Positions 39,436 to 47,282 of a stretch of DNA of 64,000 nucleotides are shown piece after piece. A program made the translations under genes and the position numbers. This DNA is from Micromonospora carbonacea (GTDB lineage: Bacteria > Actinomycetota > Actinomycetes > Mycobacteriales > Micromonosporaceae), in the NCBI RefSeq assembly GCF_014205165.1, contig NZ_JACHMZ010000001.1:2123501-2187500 (forward strand), written 5' to 3'. The notes beneath the pieces are model-generated. The model saw nothing but the letters and a program-made list of their open reading frames with translations. It did not search any database and had not been told where the DNA came from. Numbering within the stretch: the stretch's first letter is position 1; each line of letters opens with the position of its first letter.

Positions 39436-39826
39436 CGCATGCTGCCCACCGCCCCCCTCACCCCACCCCACCCCACCCCTGCTGCCCGCCCCGCCCGCTG
39501 CCCCGCCCCGCCCTGCCCCTCCCCTCCCCTCCCCGCGGCGATCTTGCACTTTGGGCCCGGGTAAAAGGGGTGAAACGCCCGTCCGTGGGGCCGCAAGTGC
39601 AAGATCGCCGCGCGGTGGGGGATGGGCCAGGGGTGCGGCAGGGCTGGGTGTGGTGCGGGTGCCCGGGGGAGCGCGCTCGGTCAGGGGAAGAGTGGCGTCG
39701 GTGCGACGCCGATGCCACTCTTTCCGGGACTGAGCACGATCTTGGGCGCCAGCCTTGGGCCCTTCGCCCGGAGACGTGCCCGTGGCGGTGGCCGAGGCAG
39801 TGTCCCCGCTGGCCCAGTCGTCGGGA
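39436..39826. repeat. Non-coding intergenic region with inverted repeats
   Basis: No gene seen. It holds a C-rich tract with four CCCC runs at 39461-39479 (quadruplex-forming on the minus strand). A perfect 18-bp inverted repeat, 39534-39551 with 39595-39612, contains GCGATCTTGCACTT and spans a 43-nt spacer. A third inverted repeat is AAGAGTGGC (39688-39696) with GCCACTCTT (39714-39722). The CGATCTTG word recurs at 39737 and, as CCGATCTTGCACC, at 5089. Confidence 0.6.
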
Positions 39827-40186
39827 TCAGGCGGCCGGGGGAGTCGGGCGCTCGCGGCGCGGCAGCTTCGCCACCACCGCCTCGTAGGAGGTGTCCACCG
39901 CCTCGCGCAGCTCGTCGTCGTCGATCGCCCCGGCCAGCCGCAGGCTGTTCCAGCCGAACCGCCCGACGTGCGAGGACGCAACCGCGTCGCCGGGGAACCG
40001 GTGCAGCCACTCGTCGGCCAGCTCCCGGGTCGGGGCGCACTTGAGGCCCACCCGGTCGTCGGACTCCGGGCCGAGAAAGGCGAAGATCTTGTTCCCGACC
40101 TTGACCACCACCTCGGCGTCCCACGGCTGGTCGAGCCACGCGCCGGGCTTGCCCAGGCAGTACGCCATCAGCTCCGCGCGGTCCAT
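39827..40186 (-). CDS. MmcQ/YjbR-family DNA-binding-like protein
   Basis: 119 residues of the YjbR fold: ELMAYCLGKPGAWLDQPW near the start, VVKVGNKIFAFL, RVGLKCAPTRELADEW, SHVGRFGWNSLRLAGAI, and a C-terminal DTSYEAVVAKLPRRER. Family members are small cytosolic proteins with a proposed nucleic-acid-binding role that is poorly established. Its ATG overlaps the stop of the upstream HTH-like gene (ATGA), so the two form an operon. Confidence 0.85.
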   Translation of the reverse strand: MDRAELMAYCLGKPGAWLDQPWDAEVVVKVGNKIFAFLGPESDDRVGLKCAPTRELADEWLHRFPGDAVASSHVGRFGWNSLRLAGAIDDDELREAVDTSYEAVVAKLPRRERPTPPAA

Positions 40187-40644
40187 CACGCCTCCCCGTC
40201 GTTGTCGGTGCCGGTGTGCGGGTCGCCGCCGACCCGGCCGGTGAGTCGTTCGTGGCGCTGCCGGGCGGCCTGTGCCGAGCCGAGTCCCAGCCCGTGGCCG
40301 ATCGCCTGCCAGGTGAGCCCCCGGTCGCGGGCGAGCCGCAGCAGGCCGGCCTCCAGCGCGTCCACCTCGGCGCGCAGGTGCGGCACGAGGGTGAGCGCGG
40401 CGACCAGGTCGGCCTGGTCGACCGGCTCCTCGCCGGCGGCCAGCTCCGCGCCACCGGCGGCGAGCGCGGTCACCAGGGCCACCGCCTCGTAGGGGTCCAG
40501 CACGTGCGGGTGGGCGTAGCGGCGGCGGCGCGCGTCGTCGGCCGCGTGCCGCCCGGCGATCCGGGTCAACGCGGCGTGGGTGCGGTGCGCCCGCGCCCGC
40601 CCCGGATCGGGCGCGGCGAACGGTTCCTGCTGCTCGGCGGTCAT
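40186..40644 (-). CDS. HTH-like DNA-binding protein, function unknown
   Basis: 152 residues, mostly helical. The segment ALEAGLLRLARDRGLTWQAIGHGLGLGSAQAARQRHERL (about 98-135) looks like a helix-turn-helix of the kind used by actinobacterial type III or XRE-like regulators. The N-terminal half is Ala/Arg-rich. It is the first gene of a two-gene operon with the YjbR-like protein and has a strong promoter that seems to begin at its own ATG. Confidence 0.7.
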   Translation of the reverse strand: MTAEQQEPFAAPDPGRARAHRTHAALTRIAGRHAADDARRRRYAHPHVLDPYEAVALVTALAAGGAELAAGEEPVDQADLVAALTLVPHLRAEVDALEAGLLRLARDRGLTWQAIGHGLGLGSAQAARQRHERLTGRVGGDPHTGTDNDGEA

Positions 40645-40650
40645 GCCCCG

Positions 40651-40692
40651 ATCTCAGCACCATAAACGATCCGTTGTCAACAGTCTGTTTAT
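40651..40692 (-). promoter_or_regulatory. Leaderless promoter with operator-like dyads
   Basis: On the minus strand TTGACA (40680-40675) is followed after 18 bp by TGAGAT (40656-40651). The expected start point, 7 nt on, is the A of ATG at 40644, so the mRNA is probably leaderless. The -35 lies inside GTTGACAAC (40673-40681), and a wider dyad ATAAAC (40662-40667) with GTTTAT (40687-40692) flanks it, as expected for a repressor site. Confidence 0.6.
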
Positions 40693-40865
40693 AGGCGGCG
40701 CGGTGATCGACTTCAGGTCGGGCGGCATGGGGGTGCCCCGGCTCGGGGAGGCCCCCCACGTCGCCGACCTGGCGACGCCCATCCCCGCCCCGCCCGCCCG
40801 TCGCGGGCGTACCCCACTCATGTCCGGCCCGGCCGGGCACGCCCACCCGCGGCGCGCAGGTCAGG

Positions 40866-41495
40866 TCAGGGCGTACGGCCAAGACCCCGCCGGCTGCTGC
40901 GGGGCACGTGCCGACGGTAGGCGCTGACGGTCGGGTCGTCGGCGATCCAGAATCGCCAGGCCAGATCGTGCGCAGCGGTTACACCGACCCGGGGACCAGC
41001 CAGGACGCGTTCGTCCGGGACCGGCTCAGCCGGAGGATGCAGGGTCAGCGGGCCGGTGCCGTCGACGACCGACGTCCCGTAGGCCGTCAGCTGCACGTCG
41101 AGCGCCGCGACGAAGCGGGCCGGCCCGGAAGCGAGGTCGACGTCGCGCTTGGTCGCCGGCCGTCGGGAGCGGGCCAGGTCGACGCCGTGCACGACCTGCC
41201 CGGCCCGCAGGAGAACTGCCGCAGGCTCCCCGGCCGGTCCGCAGGTCACGTTCGCGCAGGTGTGCAGCCCGTAGATGCGGTAGAGATAGAGGTGGCCCGC
41301 TGCGCCGAACATGGCGGCGTTACGCGTGGTGCGGCCGCGGTGGGCGTGGCTGGCGGGGTCCTGCCCCAAACCCAGATACGCCTCGGTCTCGGTGATCCGG
41401 ATGGTGACGCCGTTGGCGACGGCCAGCCAGCCGAGGAGGGTGCGTGCCGTTTCGGCGACGGCAGCCGCGGGCGCACCGAGCCAGGCGTAGGTCAT
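40866..41495 (-). CDS. DNA-3-methyladenine glycosylase (AAG/MPG family)
   Basis: Removes alkylated purines such as 3-methyladenine, starting base-excision repair. 209 residues with the family core ITETEAYLGLGQDPASHAHRGRTTRNAAMFGAAGHLYLYRIYGLHTCANVT, including the catalytic Glu and the intercalating Tyr region, plus LASGPARFVAALDV and RVGVTAAHDLAWRFWIADDPTVSAYRR. Normal length. No partner gene adjacent. Its C-terminal codons are followed by about 220 bp without a recognisable gene. Confidence 0.92.
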   Translation of the reverse strand: MTYAWLGAPAAAVAETARTLLGWLAVANGVTIRITETEAYLGLGQDPASHAHRGRTTRNAAMFGAAGHLYLYRIYGLHTCANVTCGPAGEPAAVLLRAGQVVHGVDLARSRRPATKRDVDLASGPARFVAALDVQLTAYGTSVVDGTGPLTLHPPAEPVPDERVLAGPRVGVTAAHDLAWRFWIADDPTVSAYRRHVPRSSRRGLGRTP

Positions 41496-41638
41496 GCTCC
41501 CAGGAAAGCAGACGGTGGGATCACCTGGTTTGCGGGCATCGAGCCCCGGCGGACCACGTGGCGCGGTGGCACACCCGGGCGGGGCTGCGCGTCAGGGGTG
41601 CCGAGGGCGTGTGGCCCCGCGGAGGGGCCTCGCGTGCT

Positions 41639-42295
41639 TCAGCGGGCCAGGCGGTCCAGCAGCTCGCCGAGCAGTCCGCGTTCGCCGGGGGTGAGGTCGC
41701 CCGGGTCGTCGTCGGCCAGCGCGCGCAGCGTCAAGGCCGCGCTTGCGCGGGTGGTGGGGGTGTCGGCGGACGGAGTGTGCAGGACGCCGGCCAGCGCGGC
41801 CTCGCGGACGCGTCCGGACAGCCCGAAGTCCGGCTCCGGCTGGCTGATCAGGGTGAGCGTGACGCCGACGTTGGCGGCGAGCACCTGTTCGGCGGCGTCG
41901 TCCGCCGGCACCCTGAGCATGCCCCGGGCGGCGGCGGCGGTGAGTCGCTCCCGCAACGCGGCGTGTGCGGGAGCGGTGATGGCGCAGGGCCTTCCCGGCT
42001 CGACGCGGCCGTAGAGCAGCCCGTAGAACGACGGGTGCTCCAGCCCGAACCGCACGTGCCTGTCCCAGCCCTCGCGCAGGTCGTCCAGCGGGTCGCCGGA
42101 GCTCTCGACCGCCGTGTACTGGGTGAATCCGTGGTTCGCCACGGCGTCGATCAGGCCCTGCTTGCTGCCGAAGTGGTGGTACAGCGTCGGGGCCTGCACC
42201 CCGGCGCGGTCGCACACCGCCCGCGTGGACACCGTGCCGCCGCCCTGCAGCAGTTCCGCTGCGGCGAGCAGGAGTCGATCTCGTGCGTTCTGCAT
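41639..42295 (-). CDS. TetR-family transcriptional repressor
   Basis: 218 residues. The N-terminal HTH (LLLAAAELLQGGGTVSTRAVCDRAGVQAPTLYHHFGSKQGLIDAV) is typical of TetR proteins. The C-terminal ligand domain (RFGLEHPSFYGLLYGRVEPG, LAANVGVTLTLISQPEPDFGLSGRVREAAL) resembles the group with TetR_C_33-like cores. It is divergent from the short-chain dehydrogenase at 42354, with CTATAG-rich operator repeats between them, so it very likely controls that gene and itself. Confidence 0.9.
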   Translation of the reverse strand: MQNARDRLLLAAAELLQGGGTVSTRAVCDRAGVQAPTLYHHFGSKQGLIDAVANHGFTQYTAVESSGDPLDDLREGWDRHVRFGLEHPSFYGLLYGRVEPGRPCAITAPAHAALRERLTAAAARGMLRVPADDAAEQVLAANVGVTLTLISQPEPDFGLSGRVREAALAGVLHTPSADTPTTRASAALTLRALADDDPGDLTPGERGLLGELLDRLAR

Positions 42296-42300
42296 GGTTG

Positions 42301-42338
42301 CTATAGTAGCTTACATAGCGCTATAGTGCTCTCTATAG
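42301..42338. promoter_or_regulatory. Operator region between the TetR gene and the SDR gene
   Basis: Unusually AT-rich for this genome. CTATAG occurs at 42301-42306, 42321-42326 and 42333-42338; ATAGCGCTAT at 42315-42324 is a perfect 10-bp palindrome. The sites fill the space between the two divergent starts and so overlap both promoters. The binding protein is most likely the adjacent TetR protein. Confidence 0.7.
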
Positions 42339-42353
42339 CGAGAGGGGAAGTCC

Positions 42354-43184
42354 ATGAGGACTTGGTTCATCACGGGCGGGACGCCCGGAGGGTTCGGCCT
42401 GGCCTACGCCGAGGCCGCGCTGGCACGGGGCGATCAGGTCGTGGTGACCGCGCGCCGGCCGTCTGAACTGCAGGAATGGGCCGAGAAGCACGGCGACCGG
42501 GTGCAGGTTCTCCCGCTCGACGTCACCGACCCCGCGCAGGTACGAGCGGCGGTCGACGCGGCCGAGGAGCGGTTCGGCGGGATCGACGTGCTCGTCAACA
42601 ACGCGGGCCGGGGCTGGTTCGGCTCGGTCGAGGGATCCCCGGACGAGACGATCCGCCGCACCTTCGACCTCAACCTGTTCGGCGTGGTCGACGTGGTCCG
42701 CGCGGTCCTGCCCGGCATGCGGGCGCGCGGCGACGGCTGGATCGTGAACATGTCGTCGGTGGCGGGCCTCGTCGGCGCGCAGGGCTTCGGCTACTACTCG
42801 GCGGCGAAGTTCGCGCTCGAAGGGCTGTCGGAGACGCTGCGCCAGGAAGTGGAGCCGTTCGGGGTGCGCGTGCTCGTCGTGGAGCCGGGAGCGTTCCGCA
42901 CCAAGGCCTACGCCGGCTTCCAGAACGAGCCCGTCGACGAGACCGTCGACGCCTACGTGCCGATGGTCGAGGGCGTCAAGGCGGCGTTCGTGGACCAGGA
43001 CGGCAAGCAGGCGGGCGACCCTGAACGCGGGGTGCAGGCCGTGGTCACCGCGATGGACGCAGCCGTTCCGCCACACCGGATCGTGCTCGGCAACTCCGGC
43101 TACGACGTCGTCGTCGCGATGCACGAGAACGCACTCGCCGAGTTGCGCGCGAACGAGAAGCTCTCCCGCAGCGCGGACTTCTGA
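42354..43184 (+). CDS. Short-chain dehydrogenase/reductase
   Basis: 276-residue classical SDR: TGGTPGGFGLAYAEAAL (NADP-binding; Arg in TARRPSEL suggests NADPH), NNAGRGWFGSVEG, catalytic Ser in VNMSSVAGLVGAQG, YYSAAKFALEGLSETL (Tyr-x3-Lys). Substrate unknown; the extended C-terminus (about 190-276) matches oxidoreductases of the SDR5-like group. GAGAGGGGAAG lies before the ATG. Expression is probably released by the ligand of the adjacent TetR repressor. Confidence 0.92.
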   Translation: MRTWFITGGTPGGFGLAYAEAALARGDQVVVTARRPSELQEWAEKHGDRVQVLPLDVTDPAQVRAAVDAAEERFGGIDVLVNNAGRGWFGSVEGSPDETIRRTFDLNLFGVVDVVRAVLPGMRARGDGWIVNMSSVAGLVGAQGFGYYSAAKFALEGLSETLRQEVEPFGVRVLVVEPGAFRTKAYAGFQNEPVDETVDAYVPMVEGVKAAFVDQDGKQAGDPERGVQAVVTAMDAAVPPHRIVLGNSGYDVVVAMHENALAELRANEKLSRSADF

Positions 43185-43315
43185 GCCCGTCGCCAGACGT
43201 TGCCGTCTGCCACCCGCGGGGTCGCCGCCCGCATCGTCACCGTGCTGCTCAGGCGCGGCAAAGATCCGCCGGGACGTGTCCGCACCCCGGCGCCTGAAAG
43301 AACCGGAGAACAGAC

Positions 43316-43639
43316 ATGAACGACATCACCCTGCCCAAGGCCGTCGAGAACTTCATCGCGGCCAACAACGCGCACGACGCGACCGCGCTGGCCGCGGTCT
43401 TCGGCGCCGGTGCCACCGTGCGTGACGACGGGAGAACCTGGGCCGGCGGGGCCGAGATCCGCGCGTGGATCCAGTCGCACCTGATCGACCCCAAGGTCGT
43501 GATCACGCCGACCTCGTTCGCGGGTGACCGGTTGGTGGCCTCCGGGGATGGTGACTTCCCCGGGGGGCCGCTGTCCTTCGCGTTCGTTTTCGGCATCGAG
43601 GACGACCACGTCACCGCGCTCGCGATCGACCCCGTCTGA
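43316..43639 (+). CDS. SnoaL/NTF2-like protein
   Basis: 107 residues with the cone-like fold pattern of SnoaL-like proteins: LPKAVENFIAANNAHDATALAAVFGAGATVRDDGRTWAGGAEIRAWI, then beta strands ending GPLSFAFVFGIEDDHVTALAIDPV. Such proteins act as small hydrolases, isomerases or ligand holders; none can be chosen here. It lies downstream of the SDR gene on the same strand (131 bp gap) and may be co-regulated. A strong hairpin follows. Confidence 0.85.
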   Translation: MNDITLPKAVENFIAANNAHDATALAAVFGAGATVRDDGRTWAGGAEIRAWIQSHLIDPKVVITPTSFAGDRLVASGDGDFPGGPLSFAFVFGIEDDHVTALAIDPV

Positions 43640-43647
43640 CGGAAACA

Positions 43648-43682
43648 CCGGCCGGGGCGGCCCTCGGGGTCGCCCCGGCCGG
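43648..43682 (+). terminator. Terminator after the SnoaL-like gene
   Basis: CCGGCCGGGGCG (43648-43659) pairs perfectly with CGCCCCGGCCGG (43671-43682) around an 11-nt loop, 8 nt after the stop codon. Confidence 0.85.
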
Positions 43683-43828
43683 GCTCGGGCGGAGATCGAC
43701 ATGGTCGAGCGGTCTGCTGCCGCTGACCTGCGGCTGGACCCCGGTGCTGCCGGTGCGTCGCCCGGTTTCTGTCGGACCCGGTGGTGATAATCACGCCATC
43801 CGGCTCCCGGCTCCGCGAAGGACGTGCC

Positions 43829-44914
43829 ATGACGACCCTGCTCGCGATCGGCACCGGCAAGGGCCTCTTCCTCGCCACCAGCACCGACGGCCGCCGCACC
43901 TGGGAGCTCAGCGGCCCCCACCACCCCATGACCGGGGTCTACGCGGTGGCGGTCGACACCCGGCGCGAGGTGCCCCGGGTGCTCGCCGGGGTGACCAGCT
44001 CCCACTTCGGGCCGAGCGTGGCCACCAGCGACGACCTGGGCGCGTCCTGGCAGGAGCCCGAGCAGGCCCCGGTCGCGTTCCCGCCCGACACCGGGGCGAG
44101 CCTCGGCCGGGTCTGGCAGCTCACGCCCGCCGGGCCGGCGGAGCCGGACGTGGTCTGGGCCGGCACCGAGCCGTCGGCGCTGTTCCGCTCGACCGACGCG
44201 GGGCGCACCTTCGAGCTGGTCCGTGCGCTGTGGGAGCACCCGCACCGGGAGCAGTGGGGCGCGGGCTTCGGCGGCCAGGCGGTGCACACGGTGCTGCCGC
44301 ACCCGCACGACCCGGCCCGGCTCGCGGTGGCCATGTCGACCGGCGGGGTCTACCACTCCGCCGACGCGGGCGCGAGCTGGACGCCGGGCAACACGGGCAT
44401 CCGGGCCTACTTCCTGCCCGACGAGTGGCCCGAGTTCGGCCAGTGCGTGCACAAGGTCGCCCGGGACGCCGGCGACCCGGAGCGGCTCTACGCGCAGAAC
44501 CACCACGGCGTCTACCGTTCCGACGACGGGGGCCACACCTGGGTGTCGATCGCCGCCGGCCTGCCCAGCGACTTCGGCTTCCCGATGGTGGCCCACCCCC
44601 GCCGCCCCGGGGTGATCTGGTCGTTCCCGCTCGCGGCCGACTCCCGGCGCTTCCCGGTCGACGAGCGCTGCCGGGTCTACCGCTCGACCGACGCGGGCGG
44701 GACGTGGGAGGCGCTCTCGGCGGGCCTGCCCGCCGGACCGTTCTACCCGGCGGTGCTGCGCGACGCGATGTGCGCCGACGACGCCGACCCCACCGGCGTC
44801 TACTTCGGCACCCGCTCCGGCGAGGTCTACGCCAGCCGCGACGAGGGCGACTCCTGGTCCCTGGTCGCCGCCCACCTGCCCGACGTGCTCTGCGTCCGCG
44901 CCGCGGAGGTCTGA
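43829..44914 (+). CDS. BNR/sortilin-like beta-propeller protein
   Basis: 361 residues with repeated Asp-box-type motifs (STDGRRTWE, TSDDLGASWQE, STDAGRTFE, SADAGASWTPG, SDDGGHTWVS, STDAGGTWEAL, SRDEGDSWS), each marking a blade of a WD40/YVTN/BNR-like propeller. No signal peptide is seen, so it is probably cytosolic. Enzymatic role unknown; sialidase activity is not implied. ATG 43829 has GAAGGA upstream. The next gene starts immediately after the stop, a pairing with MoaD-like proteins seen in other actinobacteria. Confidence 0.88.
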   Translation: MTTLLAIGTGKGLFLATSTDGRRTWELSGPHHPMTGVYAVAVDTRREVPRVLAGVTSSHFGPSVATSDDLGASWQEPEQAPVAFPPDTGASLGRVWQLTPAGPAEPDVVWAGTEPSALFRSTDAGRTFELVRALWEHPHREQWGAGFGGQAVHTVLPHPHDPARLAVAMSTGGVYHSADAGASWTPGNTGIRAYFLPDEWPEFGQCVHKVARDAGDPERLYAQNHHGVYRSDDGGHTWVSIAAGLPSDFGFPMVAHPRRPGVIWSFPLAADSRRFPVDERCRVYRSTDAGGTWEALSAGLPAGPFYPAVLRDAMCADDADPTGVYFGTRSGEVYASRDEGDSWSLVAAHLPDVLCVRAAEV

Positions 44915-45190
44915 GTGGTCACCGTCCTGGTCCCGGGGCCGCTGCGCGGCGAGGTCGGGGGCGCGACGCGGCTCACCGTCACGGCGGCGGGCACGCTGCG
45001 CGACGTCCTCGACGAGCTGGCGCAGCGGTGGCCCCGGCTGGCCCGGCGGCTGCGCGACGAGCGCGGCGAGGTGCGCCGGCACGTCAACGTCTACGTCGAC
45101 GGCGAGGACTGCCGCCACCTGGGCGGGCTGGCCGCGCCGGTCCCGCCGGGCGCGGAGGTGCAGGTGCTGCCGTCGGTGGCCGGGGGCTGA
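44915..45190 (+). CDS. MoaD/ThiS-family sulfur-carrier-like protein
   Basis: 91 residues with the beta-grasp pattern VTVLVPGPLRGEVGGATRLTV, then LRDVLDELAQRWPRLARRLRDE, VNVYVDGEDCRHLGG and the C-terminal Gly-Gly that is adenylated and thiocarboxylated in MoaD and ThiS. The start is GTG directly after the propeller gene. Whether it carries sulfur for molybdopterin, thiamin or another product cannot be told; no E1-like MoeB/ThiF gene is adjacent. Confidence 0.88.
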   Translation: MVTVLVPGPLRGEVGGATRLTVTAAGTLRDVLDELAQRWPRLARRLRDERGEVRRHVNVYVDGEDCRHLGGLAAPVPPGAEVQVLPSVAGG

Positions 45191-45364
45191 CACCCACGTT
45201 CCCGCCCCACCTGGCCGTTCCTACCCCACCTGGCCCCGCCCACGGCCGCCGGCCCGGCCCGGCGTCCGCCGTCGGCCAGGCCCCACGGCCGCCCCGGTTC
45301 CACCACCGGCCCGGCCCCGTCGCGCCCGGTCAGCGGGACCGGGACCCCCCGCCCGGCGGAATAG

Positions 45365-45376
45365 TTGACTCGTCAA
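45365..45376. promoter_or_regulatory. Palindromic operator candidate upstream of the monooxygenase gene
   Basis: TTGAC-TC-GTCAA lies 58 bp upstream of the LLM-monooxygenase start in a short AT-rich stretch (ATAGTTGACTCGTCAAATATG). A perfect 5-2-5 dyad of this type suits a MarR- or HxlR-type repressor; no such gene is adjacent. Confidence 0.5.
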
Positions 45377-45434
45377 ATATGTTGTGCGCTGCGTCCGGGG
45401 CCGGAACGGTCCGGCAGCCACACGAGGAGTCGTC

Positions 45435-46604
45435 ATGCAGTTCGGGGTCTTCACCGTCGGAGACGTCACCGTCGACCCGACCACCGGGCGGGAGCCGTCG
45501 GAGCACGAGCGGATCAAGGCGATGGTGACCATCGCGCGCAAGGTCGAGGAGGTCGGCCTCGACGTCTTCGCCACCGGTGAGCACCACAACCCGCCGTTCG
45601 TGCCGTCGTCGCCCACCACCATGCTGGGCTGGATCGCGGCCCGCACCGAGCGGCTGCTGCTCTCCACCGCCACCACCCTGATCACCACCAACGACCCGGT
45701 GAAGATCGCCGAGGACTACGCGATGCTCCAGCATCTCGCCGACGGCCGGGTCGACCTGATGCTCGGCCGGGGCAACACCGGCCCGGTCTACCCGTGGTTC
45801 GGCAAGGACATCCGGGCCGGCATCCCGCTGACCATCGAGAACTACGACCTGCTGCGCCGGCTCTGGCGCGAGGACGTGGTCGACTGGTCGGGCAAGTACC
45901 GCACCCCGTTGCAGTCGTTCACCTCGACGCCGCGCCCCCTGGACGGGGTGCCGCCGTTCGTGTGGCACGGCTCGATCCGCAGCCCCGAGATCGCCGAGCA
46001 GGCCGCCTACTACGGCGACGGTTTCTTCGCCAACCACATCTTCTGGCCCAAGGAGCACACCCAGCGGATGGTCGGCCTCTACCGGGAGCGCTTCGCCCAC
46101 TACGGGCACGGCTCGCCGGACCAGGCGATCGTCGGCCTCGGCGGCCAGGTGTTCATGCGGCGCAACTCGCAGGACGCGGTGCGGGAGTTCCGCCCGTACT
46201 TCGACAACGCCCCCGTCTACGGCCACGGGCCGGCGCTGGAGGACTTCATGGCGCAGACCCCGCTGACCGTCGGCAGCCCGCAGCAGGTGATCGACCGTAC
46301 CCTCGGCTTCCGCGACTACGTCGGCGACTACCAGCGGCAGCTCTTCCTGATCGACCACGCCGGCCTGCCGCTGAAGACCGTGCTGGAGCAGCTCGACCTC
46401 CTCGGCGAGGAGGTGGTCCCCGTGCTGCGCCGGGAGTTCGCCGCGCTGCGCCCCGCGCACGTGCCCGACGCCCCGACGCACGCGTCGCTGAAGGCCGCCC
46501 GGGACGCCGCCGCGGTGGCCGACGCCGCCGCCGACGGGACAGCCGACCCGGCCGCCGACGACCACGCCGACCCCGTCGGTGCCGGCGCGGAGGCGGGGCG
46601 ATGA
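45435..46604 (+). CDS. LLM-class flavin-dependent monooxygenase (CE1758 family)
   Basis: 389-residue luciferase-like TIM barrel: FATGEHHNPPFVPSSPTTMLGWIAARTERLLLSTATTLITTNDPVKIAEDYAMLQHLADGRVDLMLGRGNTGPVYPWFGKDI. It uses reduced FMN and oxygen on an unknown substrate. The overlapping FMN reductase gene (ATGA) supplies FMNH2, making a two-component system. The C-terminus carries an Ala/Asp-rich low-complexity tail of about 40 residues. CACGAGGAG is the ribosome-binding site. Confidence 0.93.
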   Translation: MQFGVFTVGDVTVDPTTGREPSEHERIKAMVTIARKVEEVGLDVFATGEHHNPPFVPSSPTTMLGWIAARTERLLLSTATTLITTNDPVKIAEDYAMLQHLADGRVDLMLGRGNTGPVYPWFGKDIRAGIPLTIENYDLLRRLWREDVVDWSGKYRTPLQSFTSTPRPLDGVPPFVWHGSIRSPEIAEQAAYYGDGFFANHIFWPKEHTQRMVGLYRERFAHYGHGSPDQAIVGLGGQVFMRRNSQDAVREFRPYFDNAPVYGHGPALEDFMAQTPLTVGSPQQVIDRTLGFRDYVGDYQRQLFLIDHAGLPLKTVLEQLDLLGEEVVPVLRREFAALRPAHVPDAPTHASLKAARDAAAVADAAADGTADPAADDHADPVGAGAEAGR

Positions 46605-47224
46605 GCCGCCGTACCCTCGCCGTGGTCTCCGCCGGGCTCTCCCAGCCCTCGTCGACCCGGCTGCTCGCCGACCAGCTCGCCGCGGCCACCCGCGACGGGC
46701 TGGCCCGGCACGGCGTCGAGGTGGAGCTGCGCCCGATCGACCTGCGCGATCACGCGCACGACGTGGTCAACCACCTGCTCACCGGCTTTCCGCCGCCCGC
46801 CCTGCGCGACGCGCTGGACACGCTCGCCGCAGCCGACGGCGTCGTGGCGGTCACGCCGATCTTCAACGCGTCCTACAGCGGCCTGTTCAAGTCGTTCTTC
46901 GACCTGATCGACGCCACGACGCTGGCGGACCGGCCCGTGCTGATCGCCGCCACCGGCGGCACCGCCCGGCACTCCCTCGCCCTGGAGCACGCCGTGCGGC
47001 CGATGTTCGCGTACCTCAAGGCGGTGGTCGTGCCCACCGCGGTCTTCGCCGCCACGGAGGACTGGGCGGCCGCGGCGGCCGAGGGCGCCCTGCGCTCCCG
47101 CATCGTGCGCGCGGCCGGCGAACTGGCCGACCAGGTGGCGCGCCGGCCCCCGGCCGCGCCGCCCGACCCGTTCGCGCTCACCGCCGGCTTCGACGAGCTG
47201 CTCGCCGGCCGCGACCCCGCCTGA
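46601..47224 (+). CDS. NAD(P)H-dependent FMN reductase (CE1759 family)
   Basis: 207-residue flavodoxin-like reductase: VVSAGLSQPSSTRLLADQLAAAT (phosphate loop), VAVTPIFNASYSGLFKSFFDLID (flavin binding), LIAATGGTARHSLALEHAVRPMFAYLKAVVVPTAVFA. It partners the monooxygenase whose stop it overlaps. The CE1758/CE1759 pairing is conserved in corynebacteria and other actinobacteria; the physiological substrate is not known. Confidence 0.92.
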   Translation: MSRRTLAVVSAGLSQPSSTRLLADQLAAATRDGLARHGVEVELRPIDLRDHAHDVVNHLLTGFPPPALRDALDTLAAADGVVAVTPIFNASYSGLFKSFFDLIDATTLADRPVLIAATGGTARHSLALEHAVRPMFAYLKAVVVPTAVFAATEDWAAAAAEGALRSRIVRAAGELADQVARRPPAAPPDPFALTAGFDELLAGRDPA

Positions 47225-47282
47225 CCGCCGGCGCGGCGTCGGCGGCCGGCCGGGGCGCGGCGTCGGCGGGCGGCCATCCGGG

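Noticed and set aside
43829..44914. Sialidase (from the Asp-box repeats)
   Set aside because: Asp boxes occur in many propellers; no signal peptide, Arg triad or catalytic FRIP motif is visible.
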